DNA of 64,000 nucleotides from Erpobdella octoculata (lineage: Eukaryota; Annelida; Clitellata; Hirudinida; Erpobdellidae), in the NCBI GenBank assembly GCA_963978895.1, contig OZ022240.1:5084680-5148679 (forward strand). The letters are read 5' to 3'. Positions 46,434 through 59,539 of this stretch are shown in pieces. The notes under the pieces were generated by a model. That model saw nothing but the letters and a program-made list of their open reading frames with translations, had not been told where the DNA came from and made no database searches. How positions within the stretch are numbered: position 1 is the stretch's first letter; each line of letters begins with the position of its first letter. Both the position numbers and the translations under genes were made by a program.

Positions 46434-47951
46434 ATCTATATATATAAAAGAACATGTCCTGACTGACTGACTGACTGACTGACTGACTGACTGACTGACT
46501 GACTGACTGACTGACTGACTGACTGACTGACTGACTGACTGACTGACTGACTGACTGACTGATAATCAACGCCGAGCTCAAACGCCTCATCCTAGGAACG
46601 TGAAATTTAGAACTTATATTACTTTTATAGCGTAAACATCCGCTAAGAAAGGATTTTTGAAAATTTTGCTCCTGAGGGGAAAAAACTGGAAAACAAACTT
46701 TTTTCTAAAACAATGTATATCTCGAAAACCAAAAATGAGGAGATTTTGAAATTTGGTATATAGATTCTTTTTGAAAAATAAAAAGACACGTGTTTCACCA
46801 TTTTTTGAAAATTCGGTTTCCCGGACCTCAAATGTGGGTTGGAAAATTGGGTTATTTGGTTTTTAAAGTAGCTTCTACTCAAAAACTGTTAATGCTACAG
46901 GAGTAAAAATTAGTATTTAGTTTCTACTCCAAAAATAATAAAATACGTGTTTTAGCATTTTTTGAAAATTTGGTTTCCAGGACTTCAAATGTGGGGTGGA
47001 AATATAGGGCTAATTGTATTTTATAGTAACTGCTACTCAAAAACAGTAAATACCACAGATGTAAAAATTATTATTTAATTTCTTTTCTAAAAATAAATAT
47101 ATAAGTGTTTCACCATTTTTTACAAATTTGGTTTCCAGGACCTTAAATGTGGGGTTGACAATAGGATTACTTGGTTTATAAAGTGGCTGCTACTCAAAAA
47201 CTGTGAATGCTACTAAAGTAAAAATTAGTATTTAGTTTCTACTCTAAAGATAATGATATATTTGTTTCACCATTTTTTGAAAATTTGGTTTCCAGGACTT
47301 CAAATGTAGGGTGGAAAATACGGTTATTTGGTTTTTAAAGTAACTGCTACTCAACAACTGTAATTGCTGCAGATGTAAAAATTAATACTTTGTATCTACT
47401 CAAAAAAAAAAAGATATACGTGTTTCACCATTTTTTAAAACTTTGGTTTTCATGACTTCAAATGTGGGGTCAAAATAAGGTTTATTTGATTTTAAAATAA
47501 CTGCTACTCAACAACTGCAAGCATTACAGACGTAAAACGTAGTATTTTGAGGTTTTGTGCCGGTTAAAAGTAGCTGAGTACAGTTTATCACCGGTCGGGC
47601 CAAGCCGTTATTTTAGGGTCTTTTTACGGGCCAGGCTAAACCTTAAATCAAGGTGGTACGGGCCGAGGTTTTTCACTAAGCATATAGACATTTAGTGATT
47701 TTAGAGTCTTCAGACGGGCCGGGCGAAACCTGAAGTCAAGGTGGGACGGGCCGAAGTTTTTCATCAAGTATATAGAATTTCTAGGCCTGTAAAAACGGGC
47801 CGGGCCCAAATTAGACGGGCCGTGCCGGGCCAGGAATTTTGGTTTTGAAACGGACTGGGCCAAGTTGTCGACGGGCCGAGCCAACACCTATGGATGCACG
47901 GTTCAAATTCTCTAATTTCATGCGAGCGAAGCTGCTACGGGCACTGCTAGT
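46434..47951 (-). mobile_element. Pearl-like element, copy 2, opposite orientation
   Basis: It has the same boundaries as copy 1 (CACTGCTAGT on one side, ATCTATATATATAAAAGAAC on the other). The tetranucleotide array is longer and there is about one more core unit. Unit words such as GGTTTCCAGGACTTCAAATG recur every ~155-160 bp. Confidence 0.75.
46459..46561. repeat. (CTGA)n array of pearl-like copy 2
   Basis: About 26 uninterrupted units. Confidence 0.96.
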
Positions 47952-48490
47952 TATTTATATTTCTTAATTTTGCTGCTACATAGGCTAATGCTTAAAACTA
48001 TTAGTGCTGCGAAGGTAACATATGGAAGTCCTGAACAAAGATTTATACTTAAGCGATTTGGTTTCTTGGTCGATAAGAATTTAAAGAGTTTTTCAATTAT
48101 ATTAATTCGCGTCAGAAGTATCCTTGCTTGCAAAAATCATCTATGCATACTATAATTTTGACGCATACCGCAAGTATCCAGCCTTGAAAATTCTTCTGAT
48201 TTTGGTTCTTTATTTGTATTTAACCAGTGCCCGTTTGCTGGTTGACATTTTTGCCGATGGATTTTTTTGCACTGGGTGACAATATAATTTAACTAAAAGA
48301 CCCAGTGGAACCAGGAACAGAGATCTCTTTTTTTGTCTTCTTTCCGGACTTGAGACTGGATGGCAGTTGAATGTCGGCTCTGAGATGTTAATATATTGAT
48401 CAGGATTTAGAAGACTCGATTTGTCGATCACAAACTGGAATCCTACCATTTGAAACAACAACTTATTATAAGGTATAGGCTTAGTCAAAG
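47952..48490. other. Spacer with one short unexplained ORF
   Basis: A minus-strand open frame at 48210-48488 (SLLNPDQYINISEPTFNCHP) is not obviously low-complexity, but it has no recognisable motif or splice context. I leave it unassigned. Confidence 0.3.
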
Positions 48491-48888
48491 CAGAGGCGGC
48501 GATTCACCGAAATCTTGGGGGGCGAAGATTTTTTTAAATTCAACCTAGAGAATCTTCAAACTCAAATGACCATGCACTAGTAGGTTGTATTTTCATGTAA
48601 AACATCGTATTAATTAAAAAAACAGTATACAAAATTATTAACTTTTATTTAATTTTGTATGCAGAAAAAAACGTTTAAATTATGATTGTAAGAAATTGTA
48701 TCTAAAAGATTAAAAAATATTAGCAAAGATATATGATATAACTAAGTAAATATAATTCAAAATGTTTGAAAAATACTACGTTTATCAACTAATCTAAATA
48801 AATGAGCTAATAAAAATATTTTTTCTATTTGGTGAAAAAAATCTTCGAGAGGAGGCGTCGCCCCCAGCCCCCTCAATCGCCGCCTCTG
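48491..48888. mobile_element. Non-autonomous hAT element, 398 bp, with 8-bp target duplication
   Basis: Ends CAGAGGCGGCGATTCACCGA and TCAATCGCCGCCTCTG are inverted repeats. AGTCAAAG (48483-48490) and AGTCAGAG (48889-48896) are the target duplication with one mismatch. No ORF. Confidence 0.9.
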
Positions 48889-48896
48889 AGTCAGAG

Positions 48897-49630
48897 GTAA
48901 ACTTTAAAGCGTTCATTTTTTGTTTAATTTTTGAAAAATTAGATTTTCTAGTTATATAAAAATTTTATCCAAATCTGCTGTACATATGTCATAAATCTAT
49001 ATTTGGTTATAAATTTAACTGTTATGCGTTTTTATTCTTATACAAAAACTTAGAAACAGGCAAATACCTAGATCTTATCAGTTTCCCCTCCTTATTTTGC
49101 CGAGTTACCAAGTTTTAAAATAAAAGATAAATGTAAAAACACATTATCAGCTTTTTGTTTTTATGTTATTAATTACAAAATTATAATTGAATCATCATTT
49201 TTGCCCACATATAGATTAGCTTATTGAGGGGCGCAGGGCACGCAAACAGGCAAAATATTTGGGGTAACTCAGCGGCAGATCCAGGGGGCGGGTCCCCTTA
49301 AAAGTTTTCACAAAAAATTAAAATTTAATTTTGCACTTAGCTTGCAACTTCCTTTTGTTTAACTGAAACTTATTTTTATCTTTACTAAGTTCACCTCTCG
49401 ACCATAAATAATTCTGATATTTGGCAGATATTTAAAAATTGTGAGTTTTTTCAAACCAATTCAATGCAAAATATATTTAAAATAATATCTCATAAAAACT
49501 TTCAGACCTACAATGGCAGGTCCAGCAAAAAAAGTTGAAAATGTCACTTTTCATTGAATGAATGAAAGCTGAAACAAAAATGAAAATGTTTCCGGATTTT
49601 TTCATCCCATTTTCAAAGCGTATTAAAAAG
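48897..49630. other. AT-rich sequence with a hAT-like terminus at 49270
   Basis: CAGCGGCAGATCCAGGGGGC at 49270 looks like another hAT-type end. Its partner might be AAATCCGCCACTG at 52173-52185, but no target duplication was found. Confidence 0.35.
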
Positions 49631-49638
49631 GTTGAACA

Positions 49639-51122
49639 CAGGGACGTCAATTAGGGGGGGCGATCACCCCCCTTAACTTTTCAGTGGGCCCCCGGCACTA
49701 AAGTGGGCCCCACGCAGTTAAGTGCGTCCTGTTACTAAAGTGGGGCTCACACACTTAAGTGGGCCCCCGCCTTTAAATGGTCTTCCAACCTAAGTGGGCC
49801 CCTCCTGATTTTCAAGTAGCCCTTTCCAGACTTTTCAGTGGGCCCAACGCACTTAAGAGGGCACTCGGCACTAAAGTGGGTCCCACGCACTTAATTGGGC
49901 CCCCGGCATTGAAATGGGTCCCACGCACTTAAAAGATAACTCGGCACTTAAGTGTCGAGAAGGAAACAGCTGAAAAAATATACTTCGATAATATTATTAA
50001 CAAATTTGCAAGCATGAAGGCGAGAAAAATAAATTTGGTATAACGTACGTTTATTATCACGATAATTTTAAGAATGAATGGGCCGTTGTTATAGCTTGTA
50101 ACTCAACTGTTGGTCTGCGTCTGTAATACTCTGTATATAGATTCAAATTAAAATTCGTTTCACTTGAAATGGCTTCAAATTGTGTTCAACTTTAACTTCT
50201 TCATTGCAACGGGGGGAGGCCCGGGGGGGCACAAAATTTATAGTTTCGCCCCGGGCGCCAAAAACCCTCGCTACGCCTCTGATAAGGATGGTTAGCGTTA
50301 TTCATTGCTTGGCCGAGTAGGTTGTCCATAAAAAATAAAAGAGAGAAGAGATGCTAAAGAAACTGGGAAGCTAGATCGACCACATCAAAATGGAGAGGTG
50401 TTAAAAAGTTATGAACAGTCCAAAGTGGAACAAGATAGGTCACAGATTTTGTATCCATGCATCGATCGTATTTTGCATAAGTTGAACGCATGATTTACAC
50501 AAAATAGTGATCTTCTTGCATGCCTGATTTCCTTCAATCCGCAATCTGATGATTTCCTTTCTGCAAACCGAATTAGCACACTTGCGAAGCTTAATCCAAA
50601 TTTGGATATCGAATAATATCGACATTCTCGTGGTTGAAGTTGAATCCGCCACTGCAAAATTGTACATTTCTTCACTGCCGAATCTTATTCTTAATTTGGA
50701 AGACTTGCGTTTTCAATTAGCAAAAATACGAATTGAAGTCGAAAAAGTTATTGACATTTTTTTCTAATATGCGTTAAATTACCGTTTATACCAGATTTTG
50801 ATAGCAATAGCCTTGTTCATAGAGTCACAGCAGACAGCTGGTAATGCTTTTATGCTCACTCAGATGCTATGGTATTTAACCTCCCCCAAGTTTTTTTGTG
50901 GAAGCAAAAATAAAACGAGGGTTTCGAAATTTGTTTGAAAAAGTGGCTTCAACTACCCCCCCCCCCCGGTCATCAGGTTTTTTGGAAGCATGAAGCAAAA
51001 GATGTTATGCAGGGGGCAGATTTTGTGTTTTGTCCCTGGGCAAAGAAGACCCTAGCTACCCCTTTGAGTGGGCCCCTAAAACATCTTGCTCCCCCTAAGG
51101 TTTAGCTGAACTGACGTCCCTT
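49639..51122. mobile_element. Non-autonomous hAT element, 1484 bp, with perfect 8-bp target duplication
   Basis: Ends CAGGGACGTCAATTAGGGGG and CTGAACTGACGTCCCTT are inverted, and GTTGAACA flanks both sides (49631-49638 and 51123-51130). Inside are a GGGCCCC-rich tandem array and the terminus of another element near 50212-50282. No transposase motif is seen. Confidence 0.87.
49675..49945. repeat. Degenerate tandem repeat of AAGTGGGCCCCACGCACTT
   Basis: About eight to ten variants of (T)TAAGTGGGCCCC(C)GGCAC in the left part of the hAT element. The C/G-rich units are unlike their surroundings. Confidence 0.8.
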
Positions 51123-51130
51123 GTTGAACA

Positions 51131-52720
51131 CTATTGAACAGTTCACTGACGCAGCCACGAGGCAGTTTATCGGGTTCTTAAGGTTTCTGTAGGGTTTTAC
51201 GCAAAACATCGAAAATGTCATAGCGCAAGTCATGGCTATACGGAAGATTTTTGAATGAAAATTCTATTGAGTTTTCATCAGTGCATCCGAAATTACATAG
51301 AAATCTACAAAAACTAACAACTCCAAGGATTTAAAAAAAGAAATACAATGCAAATGCTCTTGCGGGTGGTCAAGAAGAGAAGTACACAAAATATTTTCAT
51401 ATCATCCTCGGACCATTTCATCAACCAGCTAATTGAGCTAATGGTACGATTTAAGAAGGCGAACTTTTTTTCAAAATAAGCGCAACTGCTAAAAGTTATA
51501 CTTGTAGCCATGAACAAATCTCGCTGCCAAAAATCGTAGAAGTAGTCGAGCTGTTTGAATTTGGTTTGAACCGTTCCAGTTTAGAGGTTAACACTTCTTT
51601 AAAAACAACTACAAAGGGGTGTCATTGATTTGCACATAAGAAGTAAGCGCGGTAAATCTTCATTTCACCAACATTTTTCCAGAAGGAAGGGAGAACACGT
51701 GTCTCGGAGCGATTTGGAAGGAAGGAGTACCAAAAGTCTTTTTTTTTAGAAAAAGTATCTACGACCACCCCCAGTTATTGTTGAAGACAAAATTGCACGA
51801 TGTTTTGAAACATTTATAGAAAAAACGCCCGCAACTCCACCCCCCTGGTCATCAGCTATTTTTAGAGAGACCATTTACAGATGGGAATTTCTAGGAGCGC
51901 ATTTGTTAGACCATGTCCCTGGGTGCCGAAAACCCTAGCACACGAAGTATGAACCACTAATTGGGAAAACCTCTGATTGATTATTCTTTGATTTTTTTTG
52001 TTTTTCTGAAGAAAATGCCTTATGCGATCTTCCCGCATAAAGGAACAATTTTATATGGCAATAGAAAAAATGCATAAAGTTATATCAAGATATCCACGTA
52101 TTCTATATATAAATAAAAAAGTTTTTATTGGAGGGCGAAACGGCGGAGGGGCGTGCCGCGGGCACCTCTTTTAAATCCGCCACTGCGTGTGTATGTTGGT
52201 ATGTATACGTGTTTGTATGCCTGTCTAGTAGAATGACAAGCCCTGTGTTTTATTTTATTCCTTTCGTAAAAACACTTCTGCAAATTAGGAGCAAAACTTG
52301 TTTTATTCTTGCAACAGCAACCGAAACAGAAAAAAAACAAAAAATTTTTTATATTCAAATATGGACGAGTTACGCCAGTGTCTCCCCGCTGTAAGTTTAT
52401 GCGTTGCTAGATCAACTCTTGGCACGTTAGGCACGCCAATTTTAGACCTTTGTCGCCATTCTGCTGATTGAGTCTGCCCTCGCTCTCTTGCCGCTCTTGG
52501 TCGTTAAATCGCTCCAGACGTTTTTTCTGGAGTTGTTTTTTTCCTGTAAAACGCCAGAGGACTCGAGTGAAGTATTTTAACGATGGACTTATCTCGGGGT
52601 CGGGTCTGTATGATCTTAAAGGAATGACTGGACCGAATGAAGATGACGGTTAAAAAAATATGATCAGAAGAATGTACATTTATATAGATGTAAATATTAC
52701 ACCCAGAAAAAATAAATAGA
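51131..52720. other. Repeat-rich intergenic sequence, no gene supported
   Basis: The 51,720-51,960 part resembles 50,930-51,060 (CCCCGGTCATCAG / CCCTGGTCATCAG, then CCCTGGGYRAAGAA/GCCGAAAACCCTAGC), so an older relative of the hAT element lies here. A hAT-type terminus ends near 52185. Confidence 0.45.
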
Positions 52721-53086
52721 AGAGATAGAAATGAGAGAGAAAAAGCAGTGTCGGGTCTATGGTGTGAGGGCCCCTACTAAAACATTAGTACGATCCTTTA
52801 CTGACAGGTTACAACAGGACTATTGTTTGGCTATCGTACCATATTTTCTCTTCAAAAATAGTCAACGACCGAAACGAGGGAGGGGAGGGGGGTTAGTCGT
52901 ATCTTATTTTCAGAAACTTTTTCTAAAAAAAAATAAACATTTTCTCTTAAAATTGGTCGATGGATGATTAGGGAGTGATTAATTTAAATTTTTATTAAAA
53001 AATTAAACCACCATAATTTGGAGGCCCCTTGAAGCCCGCCCCCATCCCCGATCGGAGCTTCGGGGTGTGGTAACCACCACGGCACT

Positions 53087-53089
<3 letters not shown>

Positions 53090-53143
<54 letters not shown>

Positions 53144-53180
53144 AGAGAGAGAGAGAGAAAGAGAGAAAGAAAGAGAAAAA
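53090..53180. repeat. (GA)n microsatellite
   Basis: GA units with GAAA interruptions toward the right. Confidence 0.95.
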
Positions 53181-53199
53181 CAGCGAGCATACGGAAGTA

Positions 53200-55170
53200 T
53201 AAGTGCAGATTAACACGTAGCATAATTGAAGTTGTCAAAGACTAATAATATCCTCAATCTTTCGTCACGTGAGACGCTCGGAAAGGTTCACGGCGTAATA
53301 AAACGGAATAATAATAATAAAAAAAAACATTGGGTATCGAAAGGAACATTTCTTCTCAGACTTTCATGTTTGTCTGGAATGTTGTCATTTCCGCTAATCG
53401 AATCCTACATAAATTTCTCTCCATTGCACTACTGCGATCTTTTGTCTCCCGACCGGATCAATGGCAAGTCCATCGATCCGTCAGGAACACAGGCATGACG
53501 CCACCACCACCACCAGTCATCCACTCGTCAACTTTTATACTCTGATCGAACGTGAAGCTTTTGGTCGTCGTAGAACTACTTTCCTACTCCACCAGTCAAA
53601 GTAATCCCGTCATTAAATCTGCAATAATGCAGACAAATAACGTTTTTATTTCCTTCCTTAATGAAAGGTTGCGGAGTGTATTTTCTACCCTGTGACACAA
53701 ATTCCCATCGATGGTCGGTCCTGTTGGTAAGACTCACTTTTACGAACATTGGGACTAAATATAATTAAAAATAAATTTTGACAAGGTTTTTATTTCAATC
53801 AAACGGACTAAATTGTTACATAAAAAAAATAATTTTTTTCATCAAGACTTACACAAGTTTTGTCACAACGTTAATTTTTTGTAACAGTGGACTTTTGTCG
53901 TAGCGGGCCGTCTGCAGAAATATTAGAAAAACTCCAAAAGAATTTTAATCAATTTATTCCAATAAAAATAAATAATATTAATAATATAAATCAATTTTTG
54001 GATTAATTTCTTTAGGATTGACTTTAATAAGCATGGTCACAGTGTTTTATAAAAAAGTTTCCCCAGGCTAGGTTTTCATAGAAATCAAAACCTCTTAGAA
54101 GAGGTTTGAAAAGAAAAGAATTTCAACGTTGAAAAAGCAATTTGTTATGCAAAACGTCTCGGCTATAAATTTATCAACTGGAGAAAGAAACGTTTCGATT
54201 TTGTGGATTGCAAACGCGAAACGAGTGTTTGCCAGGAGCAGTGCAAATAATTTCCATCGTAAAAGTCACTCGAACATCCGAGAAAGATGAAGAAGTTTCG
54301 TTGTGTCTAAAAAAACGGGAATTTTCGACCACTCGAATGAAATACTGCTCCTCTCTCTAAAAACAAAGATAATAAAATTTAGGCTCTGAATAAAAATCGC
54401 AAAAAAATTTTGAATGATCAAAATTGATGCTCCGTAAACAAGGCCCAACAAAACACAACGCCAAAGAACAACAACACTACGCGACGACACACAACACTAC
54501 GCGACGACACGCAACACTACACGACGACACGCAACACTATGTAAAACAACAACAACAACAGCTCAAATACAAGCGAGACAACTACAAAACCGGGCAGATC
54601 TGACCTCGTGTCAGCTATCTTGCCAAACAGCTCTATCTTCATTTACGCTCCAATGCATGTCTAACGCTTCCATCTTCCATCGGATGGGACGCCTAATCGC
54701 GGAGCCGAGTCGCCTCGACCAAACGACTTTTGGAGGGCCCGTATAAATTCAGAGAACGAAAATAAAAAAGAGATTAAGCGACAGTCTCGTCAACGGTGCA
54801 GACACGACACATTTATTTTACGCCCGATATTTTCTTCATTAATCCGTTTCGGTTACGTTTTCGATCGCCGCACAGTTTCAGCAACTTTGCTTCTTCATTT
54901 ACTCTTTACTTTGAGCTTTATTTATTTTTTTCAAATTTATTTTTTAGTTCTTAAACAGTTTTGATCATTCAAAGGACCTTTTTTTTTGACTTTTTGACTT
55001 TTTCAATGTTTCCTAAAACAGAGAGTTTTTCTTTTTTTTTAAAATTAAATCTTGACAAACAAAAAAGTTTACTTTTTAATCGGGTACAAAAATATTTTTT
55101 TTGTCGCTTGGCATGGAACGATTCCACCACGTGTGGAAAAGAACAAGAAAAAATTTAATAAGCGTCTCCT
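53200..55170. other. Intergenic or intronic sequence with a small minisatellite
   Basis: No gene is supported. 54468-54540 holds about four units of the type CAACACTACGCGACGACAC. A more CG-containing stretch at 54640-54880 could be regulatory. Confidence 0.4.
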
Positions 55171-55172
55171 GC

Positions 55173-55175
55173 TGT

Positions 55176-55227
<52 letters not shown>
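55173..55227. repeat. (TG)n microsatellite
   Basis: About 25 TG units with two CG variants at the left. Confidence 0.95.
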
Positions 55228-55228
<1 letters not shown>

Positions 55229-56408
55229 TATGAGTGTGTGTACTTGTGTACTACTGCTGTGTACCAAATGTAACCTGCCTGTGATTGGAATAACAAGTTC
55301 TACACAGAATGAAATGCAAGAAACCAGTACTGACCAGATTTAAGAATTGTTGATTTTTTTCTCCTACTAGATTATATTATTTATCAACAAAAAAAATAAA
55401 CCAAATATGATTTTTGTAGGTTTTTGTGATCAGTGGGCTTCCCGCTTACATTCTGAAATTAAAAATAACACACACACAACAGGCACACACACATACACAC
55501 ACCTCTAGTATACACAAGTTCATAAATAAATATTATATTAGGGATGACTGTGTATTAAGAGAACTATGAATAATGAGACATGGTATGTAAAATTATGAGA
55601 TTGTGTTCAGATTTATGATAAAGAGGTTTCAGAGTTACACGGGCATATTACACCATGAATGATTGATGTATGATAAGTAAATAATCAGGTCCCCTCTTAA
55701 ATGCTCCCCGGTGGATTGTCCCGGTCGCTTCCCCCCACCCTCGCATGTGCTGCATGGCTGCACTCCAGTTCAACTTTCTCATTGCGTTGTTGGCAAAGGT
55801 TTTTATGTTCACGTTTGTTGGTTTTGTTGTTTGTAGTTTAAAGTGTTGATGTTGCAAATGTGGCTGTGTTGACAGTTAGTCGAGTCGGTTTAGATTTCTT
55901 TTTAAATGGTAGTGCTGGGTTGATTTTGGACGGGTCGAATTTCAAAATGACCTACTCTGTTGATGTTGCTACAACAACAACCATCACTATCATTACTACT
56001 AGCACTACCACCACTATCACTGCCAGCTCCACCAATAAATCCCTCACCAACCCCAATGCAGTTACCCCAATCCCTCATTTCCACCACCACCACCACTCCC
56101 ACTACAATCATCTTTGTCTGCATCGAAGCATTATTATGTTGATTCAACAAATTATTATTTAAATTTACTTATGCCACATGAGTTTCAATGATTTTATAAG
56201 TGGTCACTTTAATAGAAATAACTGTCGAAATAAAATATTTTGAAAATTCTGACGGATGCGATGGAGAAATCATTTCCGTGATTTCTTGGAAATTATCATG
56301 AAATATGAAAATTACGAGCAATCGATCAACCGATTAATTATGCAATGGTCACCATAATTCTTCAGTGGAATCAGCAAACAAGACCACCTGCAATTCTCCG
56401 CTGTAGAT

Positions 56409-56555
56409 CAAACGAACGAACGGACGAACGAACGAACGGACGAACAAACAAACAAACAAACAAACAAACAAACAAACAAACAAACAAACAAACAAACAAA
56501 CAAACAAACAAACAAACAAACAAACAAACAAACAAACAAACAAACAAACAAACAA

Positions 56556-56639
<84 letters not shown>

Positions 56640-56742
56640 ACAAACAAACAAACAAACAAACAAACAAACAAACAAACAAACAAACAAACAAACACACAAA
56701 CAAACCAACAAACAAACAAACAAACAAACAAACCAACAAATG
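56409..56742. repeat. Compound (CAAA)n-(CAAG)n-(CAAA)n microsatellite, about 330 bp
   Basis: An ACGA/ACGG start is followed by ~30 CAAA units, then ~27 CAAG units, then ~25 CAAA units with rare variants. Long open frames in several frames (TNKQ, VCLF repeats) are products of the repeat. Confidence 0.97.
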
Positions 56743-57179
56743 CGTGTATATGTACATAAGATTTTTTTAAACATAGACGTCTTCTTGCCAAAAAAAAAGC
56801 GATTAAAGAATCAAATCAAATCAAAGAATCAAAGAAGATTATAGAGAGTAAAAAAAGAAACCGAGAGATAGAAAGAAAAAGAAAAAGAAAAAGAAAGAGC
56901 AAGAAAGAAATGGAAAGAAATAGAAGTGAAACTATGAAGTATAGAAGAAGATGTTGTTGTACATAATATATGAATAGATAGATGTTGTACATAATATATG
57001 AATAGATAGATGTTGTACATAATATATGAATAGATAGAGTTAAGGAGAAACCAGTCGTCCATCTCTTCCAGAACATCATAAAATGAAAAGGACATTACCA
57101 CTCACCAATCACGTGCAAGTGCGAAGAATTGAAAAAGTTCTCGATTCGCTTGGAAATGTAGACACGTCTTAATGCCCTC

Positions 57180-57480
57180 ACCATTGCTTTGATCAGCATC
57201 ACCATCATCATGACCACCACCACTACCATCATCATCATCATCACCACCATCGTCGACATCACTATCATCATCAGAAGCATCTTCCTCATCGTCATCTTCA
57301 AAAAATGAGAATGTTATGCAACGCTCTTTTCATTCTTGAATTCACTCACCACCTCCTCATAACGCCTATCACTATCACTATCACAACCACTTTCCCACTA
57401 CTAGTATCATTATCATCATTACCACCACCACAGCGGCCATCATTATCATAACCAATGTCATCGTCGTTGTCATCATCAAG
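57180..57480. repeat. Degenerate (CAT/CAC)n tract
   Basis: Two blocks (57185-57300 and 57360-57475) of ATCATC/ACCACC trinucleotides. Confidence 0.85.
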
Positions 57481-58208
57481 AGCTTCAACAAAACATTTCA
57501 TTTATATCTCAAATCGAATCAATGTGCTTCTAAATCATACCGTGTCGACTCAAATATTTAGCTTATTCATTGAATAAAAATATTATATCTAAATAAAATA
57601 AATATTATCTACAATTCATTGATAAATAAACAAGTTTTTAAGTGTATGCACATAAATAAGCATCTATTTATAAATTTAGAAAATGTTCCATGCACACATT
57701 TTATTTCTTCCTCTCCGGTCAATCGCTTGTCAATTTTCGGCGTTTTTCTCTGATGCTTGAAGATTCTGGAATTCCGCGGTTGCTACTCGATAAAGTTCGA
57801 CAAGTGGCAGATGCTTCTGTGCGCGCCTGACACGAAATATATTGCTACTTTTTATCGAAATTTTTCAGAAAATAAAAATTAAACGGATTTTAAAAAAAAA
57901 TAGAAACGAAGCGAAGAGCTTGTTCCATGTAAATTCTACGACATTAATATATGAAAGACAAATGTCAAGGTCTGATTGGAATGGCAGCTTCTTTGATAAA
58001 AGCTTCGATGATTAATTTCCAGCATTCCATATCATACAGCAAAAGTTGTTGCCGGCAGGATGAGTAGGGTATATTGAATCGGATGAAACGGGCTCGAACG
58101 TGGTGGTGGTGGTGGTGGATTGCTCCGATGGGTGATATCCGGGCGAGTAGGGGGGGGGGAGATGTGCAGAAAAATGGGTGGTTAGGTACTGCTGGTAGCG
58201 CGGGCTTA

Positions 58209-58310
58209 CTTGTAAGACCGAGGCAGAACTGCGCATGCGTGCACAGCGAACTGGCAGCTCATCTCTTAACGACCCGTTTGGGATTTTCTTGAATTTTTTT
58301 GCGATCACTT
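58209..58310 (-). promoter_or_regulatory. Candidate first exon/promoter with NRF1-like palindrome
   Basis: TGCGCATGCGTGC at about 58230-58242 is a near-perfect NRF1-type site, common at animal core promoters. On minus, TCTTACAA is followed by a GTAAGC donor at about 58209, so a short first exon is possible, perhaps a distant 5' UTR exon of TNRC6. Inference only. Confidence 0.3.
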
Positions 58311-58879
58311 TACGCCTTACAGCAGCACGCTCTGCCTCTTTCTTCTCTTTTATACCCTCTCTCTCTCTCTCCCTCCTTTCCTCTCTCTCTTTCTCTTCCT
58401 CACCGTCATCGTCATCGTCATCATCACCGACATCATCTCCTTCGTCGTCAATGACATTATCTGCGCGAAAATGCTATCAAAAGAATTTCAATCAAAGCCT
58501 CCATTCGACACCTATCATATCTGCCGCCGACATTTTTTTTCCATACAAAATCAAATATCACAAGATTTCCACGGCTTTGATAGAAATCTACATTCGTCTC
58601 AAAGATATCTGCTGTATGAGTTTCAATACGGCAAGACGGTCCGTGATCTTTTGGAGTAGTTGTAACACATCTGTCAAATGTTTTGAATTCCAAGGAATAA
58701 CTTTGACTGACGAGTCAAAAGCTTTCGAAAAGTTCGGTAGACAACTGTTAGTACTGTTGTGTTTGCTCTCTAAAAATTTCTTTTTTTTCAATTTTACTTC
58801 AAACAGAGCAAAAAATGCTTTGCAGACCACACTGAGCTATGGCCCATTACAATCTCACATTTGTATAGATGTATCTCCA

Positions 58880-58985
58880 CCCATCCAGTCCTAGTTCACC
58901 CACCCACCCATCCAGTCCTAGTTCACCCACCCACCCATCCATTCATCAGCTCACCCGTCTATTCGTCCCTCCAGCCATCCACCAA
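58880..58985. repeat. Short tandem repeat CACCCACCCATCCAGTCCTA
   Basis: CACCCATCCAGTCCTAGTTC occurs twice in tandem, then degenerates. Confidence 0.75.
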
Positions 58986-59539
58986 GGAAAGAGTTGCACT
59001 TCGACAATATTTATGGATGGAGTAGCATCGAAATAGTAATTCAATCATCGGCCTACATTCCATCTTTCAAATCTGATAAAGTTGAGGTTAATGCATGAAC
59101 CAAAAGTTGAAAGTTGAAAGCTCGCGACCATTTTTACGACTCCACACTGCTCTGCTCGCGTTAAAACCAATTTGAATGCTCTTTTAAATTCAACTTTGAC
59201 ATTTCAACTAATTTCTTAAATGTTAGCTAAAAAATAACATTGTGAACTAAACGGTTTGTTTTTTATGTCAATGAATGTCACGGAAATTTCTAGTCCTGTA
59301 ATATTTTTTTAGGTTATAAATTTCAAAGTGAAATAATAAAACGACACAATGTTGTTTTTTATTCACATCTTACACAGTTTTACAATGTATTAATGTACTG
59401 TAAAGTACAACGGATGTTGTACAATGTATTAATGTACTGTAACGTACAACTGATGATGTACAGCGCAAATGCTTTTCAGCAGAACAACGCTTTGAGGGAT
59501 TTCTGCGCATAAAAATCACAAGAGAATTTGTCGCAGACA

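Noticed and set aside
49270..52185. A 2.9-kb hAT element spanning CAGCGGCAGATCC to ATCCGCCACTG
   Set aside because: The ends are similar but no 8-bp target duplication flanks them.
56345..56791. Five overlapping 127-141-residue ORFs (TNKQ, VCLF)
   Set aside because: Artefacts of the CAAA/CAAG tetranucleotide repeat.
58235..58894. 219-codon plus-strand ORF
   Set aside because: Ser-rich from CT/TC trinucleotide tracts, then F/K-rich AT sequence; no conserved motif and competing frames.
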